A stretch of DNA of 64,000 nt, from contig WEDG01008814.1 of assembly GCA_017591395.1 (NCBI GenBank), forward strand, positions 62,001 through 126,000, read 5' to 3'. Positions within the stretch are counted from its first letter, which is position 1, and the number at the start of each line of letters is the position of its first letter. The DNA is from Schistocephalus solidus (Eukaryota > Platyhelminthes > Cestoda > Diphyllobothriidea > Diphyllobothriidae). Below are positions 12,395 through 23,639 of this stretch, piece by piece. The position numbers were made by a program, and so were the translations under genes. A model generated the notes under the pieces. That model ran no database searches. It was not told where the DNA came from and saw nothing but the letters and a program-made list of their open reading frames with translations.

Positions 12395-13043
12395 TTGATT
12401 TTCCTTCAAGCAACCTGTCCTCAACCTGTCCTTCAGAAAATACCAGGCCCAAAAAAACACCACGACCAGAGTCCCACTCTTCACCGCACACCATGCAACT
12501 TAAATGACTGCTGGCACTACCAGCAGTTCAAAGACCGAGCTCGCAAATGTGGCTACAAACACCCCCAGGGTAGGAAATCGGTACTTTTAGTACCCTCAAT
12601 TTCCACCAAACAACGCATCGATTCCCCGCTGACAGTTGTTAGTACCCTCGAGGTAATCGCTGCTAAAATGCTCATTGCCACTGGTGCCATTCGGTCTATA
12701 TTACGATCCCATAATTTCCCCACACCACATTCCCGTCTCCCAGACATCCAGTTAGTTACGGCGGACAGTTCTCCAAAATTGCACTGCTGTACATTCCGTG
12801 CTGGTGTCTCCAGATGTTAGGGTGGATGTCCTATTAGGGTTGGACTTTCTCCGTACCCACTTGCACATCAATATGGCCAATAAAGTGGCAATGGTTCTAT
12901 TTCCCAGAACAGTCATCCCCAGCATCACTTTGCATATCAATGCACTCGAGCCTACCCCACCGACAGAACCAACTTCGAGTGATGACCTTCTTATTTGTCA
13001 GGAAATCCCGGCATCTCACTGCCAGGCCAAAAAAACACCTTAA
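12395..13043 (+). pseudogene. gypsy gag end and aspartic protease region
   Basis: Frame 12395-12820 has CWHYQQFKDRARKCGYKHP and SRLPDIQLVTADSS. Frame 12798-13043 continues with VDVLLGLDFLRTHLHIN, the ILG-x-DFL element at the end of retroviral-type proteases. The catalytic D-S/T-G is not clear, and the frame changes near 12800. Confidence 0.6.
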
Positions 13044-13289
13044 TCCCATGCCAGAAAGTGTTCACCTCGGCAGAGCAACCTATCGGGCGTACGGGACTGG
13101 TCCAGTATGAAATGAACACTCGCACCGTCCCACCACAGTGCAATCACTCCGGCGACTATCTGTCCACTACCAGACGGAACTCAGGGACAGAATCTTGGAT
13201 CTCCTCTTTCAGGGCATCTTATGTGGGCCACCCCGGTCACTCTCATTTAGAAAACGTATGCCAACCTAAGGCTTTGTATCGATTTCTGG

Positions 13290-13720
13290 CAGGCGAATAA
13301 AGTCACCATGCGCTACTCTTTCCGATACCACGTATCGATGACACTATCAATACATTAGCCATCGCTTCCTGGTTCGTCAGCCTCGACTTTTCCCACAGAT
13401 GTCGGCAGATAAAGATCCAGCCAAAAGATCGTCCTAAGACAGCTTTTACCCCCCCCCACCACAGGTCTTTATCAGTTCAATACTCTTCCCATGCGTCTCG
13501 CAAACGCCACGGCCACTTGTCAGATGCTGATGCAACTCGTCCTCCGATACCTATCGCCCCGGTCCTGCCTCGTCGATGAAGACGACATCATTATTCGCGG
13601 CAAGTCCGTCAGACACTTGCTCAACAAGCTGAGTCAAGTTCTCTAGAATTTTCAGGCTGCGGGTCTCACGATCAACCCGAAAAAGGGCCAGTTTCTCCAA
13701 TGGCCACGCAGTTTCTGAGA
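13290..13720 (+). pseudogene. gypsy reverse transcriptase remnant
   Basis: PRIDDTINTLAIASWFVSLD and IKIQPKDRPKTAF are the usual RT entry, followed in another frame by GLYQFNTLPMRLANA and INPKKGQF. A run of nine C at 13449-13457 sits where the frame changes. The catalytic YxDD site reads LVDEDDII, so the box is altered. Confidence 0.75.
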
Positions 13721-13721
13721 T

Positions 13722-14450
13722 TTGCATCGCTCCCGACACAGAGATATTTTGCCAGATAGGTTACCGGGCAATACCACAATCACAAACGGAAATGCGGTCT
13801 TTTTGGGGTTTGTCCCTTATAATCGCCGTTTTATGTACAGTTTCGCGAATATCGCTCTTCCCCTCAACCGATTAACGGAAAACGGTCGTTCCTTTGCATG
13901 GACAACAGAATGTACTCAAGCCTTCTCAGCCCTCAAAGATGCACCCATCATCGCATTCCCAAATGGCAGCGTTCACAGTCCGCCATTTATCTTGTACACT
14001 GATACCAGCGGATTTGCCATCGGCGCAGGGCTTAGTCAAGCCGATTTGGACGGACACGAGCACGTAGTAGCTTACGCCAGTCAATCTCTGGACAAGGTGC
14101 AACGCCATTACAGTGCTACGAGATGAGAAATGCTTGCCCTTGTCACTTTCGATATCTTTTCCGACACGCTTTGCTTGCAAAACATTTTGTCGTCCATATC
14201 GACCACCAAGCACTTAAATGACTTCGGAATTTTAAAGACGTGAAGGGACAAGTTGCCAGATGGTGAGAAATACTCGAGGCATTCGACTTCGAAGTGCAGG
14301 ACTGCCCTGGCAAGCATCACCGTAATACCGATGCTGTACCTCGTCCACCACTGTCCCCGACGAGAGCACCGAACAACACCACTCCTGTGCTGGCTATTCA
14401 CAGACAGCCCAAAGACAATGGGCACAAATACAGGCTTCCAACCCTAACAA
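13722..14450 (+). pseudogene. gypsy RNase H remnant
   Basis: Encodes GFVPYNRRFMYSFANIALPL (RT connection), TTECTQAFSALKDAPI, and then YTDTSGFAIGAGLSQ and VVAYASQSLDKVQRHYSAT, the DxS-x-x-x-GA-LSQ core of Ty3/gypsy RNase H. A stop at 14126 interrupts before EMLALVTFDI. Confidence 0.8.
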
Positions 14451-14469
14451 TGCCCTCATATATGACCGA

Positions 14470-15470
14470 TAATTAAAAGGTTCCCCTAAACTCACCGTTC
14501 GCGAGATGAATAGTTCTGGCTGGGAAGCCCACTGTCTCTGGTCGATGTGGCGTTTCATTCGTCCAATTGACAATATATTGTTCTTCCAACATCACACCTC
14601 TATCCCCCAAGGTTTAGCTGTTCCTTGCAGTTTTAAACATCAAGTCATCCATGATACCCACGAAGAACTAACATAATGCGGGCAGGCCAATACTCTCGCC
14701 ACTGTCTGTCAGTGCTATTGGTAGCCCGAGCAGCGACGCGATGTCAGACGTGACAGACCTGCGGTCAAATCAATGACTTCCTAATTCATCCTAGGGCACC
14801 TCTAGAACACATGTTGGAAGGATTCCCCAACCACCGCATCGGCTTAGACCTTTATTTATTTCAGACAAGGAAAGGTACCACCTCATTTTAGTCCTCGTTG
14901 ACTACTTCACAAAGTTATTTGAGGCCATCCCACTCCCCAACCAGGGAAGTCTGACCGTAGCAGCGACACTCTTCGATCACTGAATTTCCCGTTATGGATC
15001 CCCTTAAAGCATCCATACGGACCAGGGGACCGCTTTTGAAAGTCACCTGTTCCGAACTCTTTGTAACCTTCTGGGTACAGCCAAAACTCGTTCCTCTTCC
15101 TTCCATCCAACCGGAAATGGACAAATGGAATGTACAAACAAGACTCTCATGGCGTTTGTTCGCAGTATGGTTGAATAATTCCCTGCAGATTCCTGAGATG
15201 ACTTCCTCCCTCGAGGTCTCTTGACCTACCGCAACAGCATTCACTCCTCTACCCCATTCAGTCCCAACATGCTGCTTTTTGGGCGTGATCTACGTCTTCC
15301 TTTCGACATAACTATACCACATGCTACCCCTCGAACGGAAAAGTCACACTAGTATCTCGGCTGTCTCGTAGAATCCCTTCAAACTTTTCATACCATGACC
15401 AGAATGAAGCTACAAGCTGCTCACTCACACCAGAAGGACTGAAGACCATCTGACACACGGGAAACAGTTT
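14470..15470 (+). pseudogene. gypsy integrase remnant
   Basis: In changing frames: HRIGLDLY, VLVDYFTKLFEAIPLPNQG (first catalytic Asp), HTDQGTAFESHLF (second Asp) and TGNGQMECTN (catalytic Glu), then LTYRNSIHSSTPFSPN and LLFGRDLRLP. Stops occur throughout. The zinc-binding HHCC part is poorly preserved. Confidence 0.75.
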
Positions 15471-15500
15471 CCAAAACGTCAACGCGCATAAAAACTCATG

Positions 15501-17384
15501 ACTTAATATCGCTGACTGAAATAAATAAATGGACTAAAACTTTAAATTATGAGTTTGGTGTTTCAGGGTGAAAATACTCATCATGAAATTGTTTTTAAAA
15601 ATAATGCACATCACTTTGACCCATTTTTACTATTAAGTAGAACGTAGTTACCAGTTAATTACGTAAACTACCTGCTGCTTCTAATAGCTGCACGGAGAAA
15701 AATTTCTGATAACTTAAATCGAAACCGGGTGCACCCCGGGTGTACATAGATGCGTTTCTTTCGCCTAGGGCCAAATTAACGAAAAACGCTACAGCTTCAA
15801 ATGCCTGGCAGCACAGTGCATTGATGGCGAGTGGAAGACAATAGGGCGCTAAGTTATCTTGTAGGGTGTGTAAGTAAAAAGTTAATGTTAGCGTAGTATC
15901 TGTTTCAACAGAATTTCTGCTACAAATTACGTGGGATACATGTGGGGTTGGCTGTGTGCTGGTAGTTTACAGAACCAAAGAGGTGAATGATGGGATAAGA
16001 TAAAAAACTGCTATAGATACACATTTGAGAGATAAATAGAGCCAACATTGATACTTTTTTCACATAGCACTATCAAAAATGTCTTACGCGAAACACAAAA
16101 TGTTGTCTAAAACGAAGAAAAACGAAAATAGAGCATTTAAAACGTTACCTTTTATTTAGGAAAATTAAATTGGTAAATGCGAATGACAAAATAGTACATT
16201 AAGTAAACATTTATTGCGTCTTATGCTCTTCTCTGGGGTACAATTGTTTAATGAATTGGGTTCGGTTTCCGAAATTTGAAGTCTCTTTCCTGATAAAAAA
16301 TATGACTCTCCTAATTTATAGCTAAATGAACGATAATCGGCAAGAAAGTAAATACATACACAGGTCATGACTTCGGCCATTGTGCAGCGGCTACCTGAGG
16401 ACCCAGTAGCCTAAAGACCGCATGACTAGGAAATTGGTAATTTTCACTTGCGCGACACATTGGTCTCGTTTGGTCATACTATATCTTATTCTGCTCCATG
16501 CAACTAGAGCGGATAATGGTAGCTGTAGGTGGCTTTACAAAAGCCGTCGTTGGATCCACCTAGAACATCCTGCCATTCAACCTCTGCACTAGAGAAAACG
16601 AGAGACCATCCGTTAGATCACGGTCTAAGGACGAAGCCACTTCAAATTATGCCCGACTCATGGTGTGCAATCATCGCGGTGAGGGACATGCCCAGAAGCT
16701 GGAAACTTCCGGCAGAGAAAATACCAGCGGTCTCATCTTAGAACTCGAAATGAACAACTTTTACTAAAGTTGTAAAAAAGCGTATATCCTCGTTAGATTA
16801 TAGGTATGAAGCCATCTGAATTTACTCGACGTGCTAAACGTGTCAAGTCACCTGATATCAATGCCGTAAACACATGGATGAACCGTCACATGAGGCCATA
16901 TCAGTAGTCTCTCTTTACGAAGATCTCATTTTCCGTTGAATCCATCCACTCTCAGGAAACAAATATTAATGATAAAATCGGGAATATCCTTTTCATTTGT
17001 GGTATCTTATTACAAATTTTCGATGCATACGTGGTGCCGGTTATTCAAAGTATTAACTGTACACCTGCGCTGACACTCTTTCTCTAAGTTACGCTCATCG
17101 GTCGATTCCTACTTTTGCAATTGGCATGTCCTTAATCTCCCAAATAACTAACCAGTTCATGTGTCATTCTTCCATCACATCCGCTCTAAATAACTGCCTC
17201 TGAGCCCATAAATATCAAAAGAATTTCTAAGACTGTTTTTTAACCAATAGTACGCTATCCGCGGTTAGGTATGACTGGATGATGACAACTGATGATCAGG
17301 AAATGACAAGCCTTTCTGGGCAATGAAAATCTGCCTATAATACCAGTAATCGATGAACCTTCATCAAACTTATGTCAATATTCT
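15501..17384. other. No gene recognised
   Basis: AT-rich, with short unsupported frames on both strands. No long repeat shared with other parts of the window was noticed. Confidence 0.4.
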
Positions 17385-17690
17385 CAATCTTAACCACCAA
17401 GACAACGAGCTCGTGTCGCAGTTGACTAAAGGCTTGAACTTCTATTCACGAGGTCGCGGGTTTGAGCCTCGCAAGGTGCAACACCAGGGGTGGGCTATGG
17501 CTGGTTGCTGACGGCAAACAAACTAGAAATGGCCATTCCAGTCTCCCTTGTCTTTGTTGGCAATTTTCATCGGTTTATAATACCAGCCGGTGTGTGGCTG
17601 CTGGCGGGGCTTGAGAGGTAGCACCACGACTGAACGAGGTGATTGACTCCCGTAACCGATCGGTGAGCCTTTATAAACACGTAGGCTACC
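17385..17690 (+). repeat. SINE copy 2, best-preserved tRNA-like head
   Basis: The head at 17401-17475 has an A-box-like GTTGACTAAAGGC near 17421 and a B-box-like GCGGGTTTGAGCCTC near 17456, spaced as in a tRNA. The body (CTAGAAATGGCCATTCC, TCTCCCTTGTCTTTGTTGG, TTTATAATACCAGCCGGTGT, GGCTGCTGGCGGGGCTTGAG, CCCGTAACCGATC) matches copies at 1050, 59415 and 59600. The internal promoter would be for RNA polymerase III. Confidence 0.75.
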
Positions 17691-19625
17691 TTCTATGTAT
17701 CATATTTTATATTCACTCATCAGATGATAATTAAATATCTTGAGAGACGGCAGTGAGAAGTTCATACAGAGTCAGTACCTAATCCCGTTTGAAGACGACG
17801 AAGGTGCCACCCTCAAACTGAACACTAAATTTTGGTCTATGATGTTGAAAAACCAGCGACTACTCTGCTCTGATGACAGAGTGGAGAGGCTCTATCTATT
17901 TTGCGTTAACTCGAGGAGCTCATCGCAAGGAGACCAATCGCGAGGTCTGCAAACTATGAGCAGCTGGCAAGTGTTCTTATGGGGTAGAGCTGTGAGTTTT
18001 GTCAATCCGTTGAAACCGCGAACACATGACGCATCTCGCTCAGCACAGTAGAATGTTAAGGTGGGTACATTACCGGGTGGTAGTCTATGTTTGACGCAGA
18101 TATCCATCAGAGTCGGCAGTCGATATCTAGGGAAGATTAACCCTAAAAGGATCGAGCAGAGTGGTATTGCAAGTTCTGGTTTCTTCACTGTCTTCTGAAG
18201 GGCGTACCAACGTTGAAGCTAGGACAGTCCGAATTTCCGCTCATATTCGATTGCTTTGCCGGATCCAACGTCTAGGACCTTGTAAGGGAATTTCGAGGTT
18301 AACGTGGGTATACTGTTCAAGAGACCTGTCAGTTCTATCAACGGAATGTTAGCAGTGAATTTAAACGCATGATTGTGGGAACGTACCCAGATAGTTGGGC
18401 AGGGTGGGAGGCGGACAAAGTTGCTGCAAATGACCGATCAATAACAACTGAGTTGAAAAGTGAATGCTTGTACCCCTGATGCGACATTTAAAAGTGCATG
18501 CCTCTCGTCCATTAAGACCAGACGATAAAATCGCAGCAATATAATCCGTCAGCTTGCAGCGACAACAGCTGACATCATAGGAAAGGAAAAATCAGCAGCA
18601 TTATAGCAAAATGTTACAATTATTTCTTCAATGAAAACATTCTGAGTACTAATTTACCAAACAATGCGAACTACGCTTGAAGCGCATGTATTCATATGTG
18701 AGTCTGTGCCTCAGAGTCTGTGAAATTAGGCGATGAAACTGGGTATATAAGAGCTTTTAAAGTTTACGAAAGTCCCTTTGGAAACATGGCTTCAATAACT
18801 ACCGTTGTTAGCCTAAATTACAACGAGATTTTGATACCATTAACTGAGAAGGTGGAGTAAATCCGCAGAGGGTATATTTTAGTGAGGACTCACATGAATT
18901 TGATTCTTCATTGTAAATCGCAACCTTTCAAATGGTCCTGCTATGATAAATTATTCAAGTGAAACTCCTAGTTAACCCTGAGTCGACCGATTCAATGTTC
19001 TTTGACGAGATATCCGAGTTATATATCCAGACCAAGAAGATATGAATGCGTATTCTATGTCCAGAAATTTCTAAAGTTAGTTTTTTGTGTCACAGTATCG
19101 AGGTTAGAAGATTTTGGCAGCTCGTGAGCCCCACAATAAATTTCTATGTGCGCTCAGTTGTTGTGGAGTAGAGATACGTTTCCAGTGGGTTTATAAAAGT
19201 GGACCTCGCATAGTCTCAGGTCTACTGATCCCTAAAAGATAACTAACAATAGAACGACCTACTTGAAGTTCACGTCTTGTATGCGACCAAGGAATTCACA
19301 CGGAAAAGTGTGCTTTGAAGACCTTTGGAATGACAATTTGGCCGAGAAGATTCCCTTCAGTGGATGTTGGCAGAAGATATGCCAAATAAAAGGCCAGCAA
19401 TCTCTTCATATTGTTAAAGAGAAATGGGCAGCTTTCACAGTTTAAGCTTTCGTAGATTGCAAATGAAAAGCCGTCTATGACAGGTTTTTAAATTTAGTGA
19501 CATTGTATGCGTGGTGTTCTCTATAACGCCCATCCTTGTGCCAAGATGATGACTTTATCTCCATACATCTGAATTTAACCCTTATGAGGTCACTTATTGG
19601 ATATCCTTTTCTTCAATGCCTACAG
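17691..19625. other. No gene recognised; would be upstream intron if the transporter is one gene
   Basis: Open frames at 17740-18051 and 17892-18188 overlap on opposite strands and match no family I know. The rest is AT-rich. If an inversion split the transporter, its right breakpoint lies somewhere between 8.2 and 19.6 kb. Confidence 0.35.
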
Positions 19626-19763
19626 AATGTTTGAGGATGACACGGTCTTGCAACGACTACCCAGTGCCTTCCTGATAATTGGAGGCATTCTTGTCAGTAT
19701 GCAGCTAATTGTTTGTCTAACCGTGCGACCCAGACCCACAAAATCAAGTCCCCCTACCGCAAG
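19626..19763 (+). CDS. MFS transporter exon 5 (TM6)
   Basis: The acceptor is a C/T-rich stretch ending CCTACAG. The exon encodes MFEDDTVLQRLPSAF, a hydrophobic helix and TVRPRPTKSSP, and ends GCA AG|GTTTCC in phase 2. Joined to exon 4 at 1803 it reads NYQTQ-MFEDD, which is continuous for this family. Confidence 0.8.
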
Positions 19764-20302
19764 GTTTCCTTTGTTCATTTGTTTGTGCTAGTAACCGTTA
19801 TTTTGAGTCATAATTGATCTAGTATTTACATCATACTTTCTAATTAATGTAGGAGGAACCGAGTGCTACATCTGAAGCGAAGACACTCAAGTATGCAGTT
19901 ATTGTAATAATATTGAGTACAGCATAAACATTTTTATTAATTCCATATTCTTTATGTAATCTGTTCTTTGTAAAATCACTCTCATGCCGATGGCTGCATA
20001 AAATAGAAACGGAAAATAATTGTTTTGCGAAATCTGCAGCAATGTTCAGCCACTTGCACCTAGTGGGAGACATTTTCCCTGTCTACTTGTGAAAAACTGC
20101 GACGGAACGGCAGATTACACAAGACTACACAATCTGTGACGCGTATTTTTCTACTACCTACAGGACTGGCTGCAGCTTCAGACCCTCAACATAAGCGGTC
20201 AATAAATCAGGGCAATTTAAAAGTCACGTGATGGCAACTGTCTCAAACATAACTTGGATTTAAAGTAAACTATATTTTAAAAAAATGAATATGCTGTTCC
20301 AG

Positions 20303-20441
20303 TTCTGCGTCCACGGATGCGTTAGGAACGGAAACGGCTATTTCTCCGTGGAAGGCATTCAAAATGTTCAATCTCTACGTTTTCTGGGGCATAATTCTGT
20401 TAACTCTGATTCCCTTCACCTTTTTGTCGTCCACCATGAAG
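20303..20441 (+). CDS. MFS transporter exon 6 (TM7)
   Basis: Acceptor GTTCCAG; the first base completes AG+T (Ser). The exon encodes a linker and then ISPWKAFKMFNLYVFWGII and the rest of TM7, ending ATG AAG|GTAATT in phase 0. The W/R-x-x-FK-x-Y/F-x-L/V-W pattern is the usual entry to TM7 in this family. Confidence 0.8.
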
Positions 20442-21055
20442 GTAATTCTAGCGTTTGACCGACGCTTTGATTGGTTACTCTCCATAAATTCGCCGTACGG
20501 AGACAAAGCTAATCAACATGTGCTAGCTTGCCAAGAAACAGTCGAATGAATTTTTACAGAATGAAAAATTTGTTGGTTTTCTGTGGCCGATCATAAATTG
20601 ACGTTCATTTATTTTTTTCAAATTGAAACCCACTGCATACGACCGGTTAAACTCAAAGACAAAAATTTGAAAAGAAGATGAATGAGACCGCGTTGTTTTC
20701 ACATCCTTTGATGAATGAACCTGATAGTAAACATGTTGATCCACAACCGTATTTGAAAATAAATTAGTTAAATGCTCACTTCTCGGTTCGTTTAGTTGTA
20801 CGTATTGTAGATATCATGATATGTTGTCATAAAAAGGTTGCAATTATGAACGCACTCCTGAATATTTGAAACCACCTATCCCAAGGTAAGACTGAGACGG
20901 TAAGATTGTACTGGAGTTGATGCAAACTCCTAAATAGCATGCAAAATACAAATAAAAAGAAAAATGGTCCTTACTGACTGCAATGGTCTTTTCAATGTAA
21001 CAACGGAGACTTGTGTTTGTCGGTAACACCGTTTTATGGCATATTTCATTACAAG

Positions 21056-21178
21056 ATTGTGGGACAAAAAACCTTTCCTGATGATGTTTTCCTCAGTATC
21101 GTGGCTACGGTTAGTGCAGTCTGTAACCTGGTTTCTCGCATGGCATGGGGTCCCGTTGTCGATAGACGGTCATTCAAG
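21056..21178 (+). CDS. MFS transporter exon 7 (TM8)
   Basis: Acceptor CATTACAAG, donor AAG|GTAAGC, phase 0 at both ends. Encodes IVGQKTFPDDVFLSI, TM8 and RMAWGPVVDRRSFK. The G-Q-x-F-x-x-D-x-FLS motif and the WG-x-x-x-D-x-x-SFK loop are diagnostic. Confidence 0.85.
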
Positions 21179-22377
21179 GTAAGCTTCACTGTGTATGACC
21201 GACATCGAATTCAAACAAAACATCTCTCATCGAAGCCTAGACTTTTGTATCCCAAATATCAATATGTACACAGTTTAGTGTCCACCTAAACTAGTTTGAA
21301 GTTATCGCTTAATGGATATATGTGAACTTATGTCTCTCTCCCAGATAAAGTGGAAAGTAAAATCTAGGCATATAAAATGTGCGTGTGGCAAATTCGACTG
21401 AATTTATGCCACAATTTATTAGAAAAATATGGTTGACTTGAAATTAGCTCAAGTGGTTAAAATTCCTCCGTTCCAAATACCGAAAACAAACCCCACGTTA
21501 AAATTTCTGACCTGACAATAATAATGACGATGCAATTACTTCATTACTAACTATAATGACAGCTCACTTACCAGCTTAAATCCTAGTAGACACGCGTGTC
21601 TCGCAACACGTGTGCTGCTACATCCTGCAGTTGCGAGTGTTTCAGATGAGCAATGGGTCTGCTCCAAATGATTCACGTCAAGTCTGGGCAATATTTTTCC
21701 CGACAAGGCCGGATGGAAACTGGTGTTCGTTTACCAGAAAACACACAGATAATGCTGTAAAATGCGAGGATGAACCGAACCGCTAGCAACTCCGTTATGC
21801 AGAAGCGAACGACAGGCGAAACACGCGTACCTGACTGTTTAACTACGTATTTCGCATATTACTGGCTGTAAGCAGCTTGTAAATATTACGTGGTTACTCC
21901 GCAGTAGTTGATGGATTTCAGCTCAGAGGTTCATACCAATTTACGGACCGGTTGTGAAAAGGTTTGTGTTTATGTATTAACCTCCAATTTGCACCTTAAT
22001 TTCCTCAGACATTTTAGAAGGCAAAACACCAAAAGCTTAGACATGCCCATGCATGACATGTCGGGCAAGGTTGTCGGTACCTGCAATAAGGCCGGAAGGA
22101 CTAAGCGCATCCGTAAACAATCAATCGAGGGTTGTGTTCTTGCTCGGTTTTTAAGTGGACTGAATACACCTTAACTTCACGACTGAAGTAACGAATACTT
22201 AAGATGCACACCTTCAGGCCCTCAACGCCCACCTCAATAACCTAGTTGCATCTCAGGGAAAAAACAGAGCTGCTTTAAACAGCATCACCTTACTGCCAGT
22301 TTGGTTTTACAGTAGAATGCTTTGAATGTGTAACGGCCCTGCTGTCTCTTTGAATCCTACCTACCATCTCATTTTAG

Positions 22378-22567
22378 CTCCCACTCTGCGTCAACAACTT
22401 TAATTTATTGCGCCATTCTCATCACCTTTCCGTTTTTGTCAGCGGCACCGGGAGCAGGCCGATACCTCTACGCTATCTGGAGGATACTAATGTTTGTCTG
22501 CATCGGCGGTAACTTCGTTCTTCTACCCTTCGGTATCTCAAGAGCCTTCGGAAATAAATACTTTAAA
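22378..22567 (+). pseudogene. MFS transporter exon 8 (TM9-TM10), with a +1 frameshift
   Basis: Acceptor CATTTTAG. The expected frame starts LPLCVN, as wanted after SFK. The clear family sequence TLIYCAILITFPFL, AAPGAGRYLYAIW, IGGNFVLLPFGISRAFG lies one base ahead, so one extra base is present around 22393-22400. The exon probably ends near 22567, before GTTGCA (a weak donor); otherwise the frame stops at about 22595. Confidence 0.7.
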
Positions 22568-22844
22568 GTTGCAAAAATTCTCATTAAATGATTCAAAAGA
22601 CAACTTGGCGAGCATACGCGCTGCTTTCGATAACTTCTCTTCAGGCCAGTACAGTTATAGGGAAACGTTGGAACGCAGTAGAAATTTAAAACATGAAATC
22701 GATAACGTTCGTCAATTTGTGTGGGTTATCTGAGGAACGTGCATAGGGGAAGGGTGATAAGAGACAATTTGATAGGCGGCAGTAAGTGTTTGGTAGAGCC
22801 GTTCTAGGAGAAGGGGGAGGACAGAGATGGCGCGGGGGATACGT

Positions 22845-23530
22845 GCAGTTAAGCGGCCGTTGGCCAAGCTAAGCGCGAAGCTTGTACGAGGTTCTTTTGT
22901 GCGCACAAGACCGGCTTCTTCAACCTAATGGCAGTCGCTTCTGCTGCTGCTAGTAGACGTTGACCCAGTGGCTTGGGGTAGTTTGGTGGGACCTTATAAA
23001 TTAAACGGAAAGCTTCGCTGGGGTCCACACTATGCCCGGTGTCAACAAGATGTGCAAGGATGGCGCTTTTTTATGCTCTTGACTTCCCCTTTGCTCAGCC
23101 ATGCTGGGATGTGTTCTTTTATTCTTTTGGATAAGCGCCGACTCGTGCGACCAATATAACCTGCTCCACAGGAGCAAGTAAATGAGTAAATGCACATGGA
23201 GGTGGTCTGAGTCGGCAACCTATCCTTGCCTTCGCCTCGTAAAAAAAGAGGGTTGGTTGAGAACACTATCTGAAGTTTCGCTGCTGGGAACGTTTGTGTA
23301 ACGGCTTGGTTAAGGCGTCTTCTCAGTAGTTCACTAGCCGAATCCCCTTTAAAGGGCACTTTGAGGAATAGAGTTTTCTTTTCCACAGTATCCTTGGCAG
23401 GTTTCACTGGTCTAGCGACAAGATGCTTTGTAATAAACCGATCGATAATGAACGCGAAACAGCTGACTGGGTCTTAGTGAGTTTTCTGATTTTAGTTTCA
23501 AAGCCTTTTGAAGAAGGCTCACTACCAGAA
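22845..23530 (-). mobile_element. Penelope-like retroelement fragment, GIY-YIG endonuclease end
   Basis: The minus strand encodes VPFKGDSASELLRRRLNQAV, FPAAKLQIVFSTN, then SMCIYSFTCSCGAGYIGRTS and RRLSKRIKEHIPAWL. This is the cysteine-bearing linker and GIY-YIG nuclease typical of Penelope-like elements. Downstream, KGEVKSIK is followed by a frameshift, and the expected ILAHLVDPGHSVDPS continues in another frame. The 3' end at 22845 (plus-strand GCAGTTAAGCGGCC) is shared with the copy at 57812. The RT part is absent. Confidence 0.8.
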
Positions 23531-23639
23531 TATCGCTAAAATGCACTGCCGCCAATCTAAAAGGCATGGTCACACCTAGACTGTCAATTTGTCATGCACC
23601 TCGCGTAAAATAATAGAACGTATTAATACCAAATCTTTA

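Larger units (their letters stand above)
12395..15500 (+). mobile_element. Degenerate Ty3/gypsy LTR retrotransposon (gag end, PR, RT, RNase H, integrase)
   Basis: The domain order protease, reverse transcriptase, RNase H, integrase marks Ty3/gypsy. In order: a CWHYQQFKDRARKCGY segment typical of the gag/pol junction; a protease end VLLGLDFLRTHL; RT with PRIDDTINTLA; RNase H with LYTDTSGFAIGAGLSQ; integrase with D, D and E still visible. Reading requires several frame changes and passes stops, so no functional polyprotein remains. I did not find paired LTRs flanking it; 5' and 3' limits are set by the last recognisable coding homology. Endogenous element only, long inactive. Confidence 0.85.
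19626..22567 (+). pseudogene. C-terminal part of the MFS transporter, frameshifted in its last exon
   Basis: Exons 19626-19763, 20303-20441, 21056-21178 and 22378-about 22567 carry about TM6 to TM10 of the same transporter type as the minus-strand half at 1.8-8.2 kb. Landmarks are FEDDTVLQRLPSAFLIIGG (start of TM6), SPWKAFKMFNLYVFW (TM7), VGQKTFPDDVFLSIVATVSA (TM8), GPVVDRRSFK, and AIWRILMFVCIGGNF (TM10). Phases agree (2, 0, 0). The first exon needs two carried-over bases, which is exactly what the minus-strand exon 4 leaves. There is no residue overlap with the other half. A +1 shift in the last exon breaks the frame, and TM11-12 were not found; a Penelope-like fragment lies just downstream. 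It may be a pseudogene, or a good gene damaged by an assembly error. Confidence 0.75.

Noticed and set aside
14907..15244. Minus-strand frames of 76 and 109 codons
   Set aside because: Antisense of the gypsy integrase core, whose DDE motifs are read on the plus strand.
1050..17690. SINE copies as the repeats that mediated the suspected inversion
   Set aside because: The copies at 1050 and 17385 are in direct orientation; recombination between them would delete, not invert.
17740..18188. Overlapping frames of about 100 codons on both strands
   Set aside because: No recognisable domain, no splice support and no second copy in the window; left as unassigned sequence.
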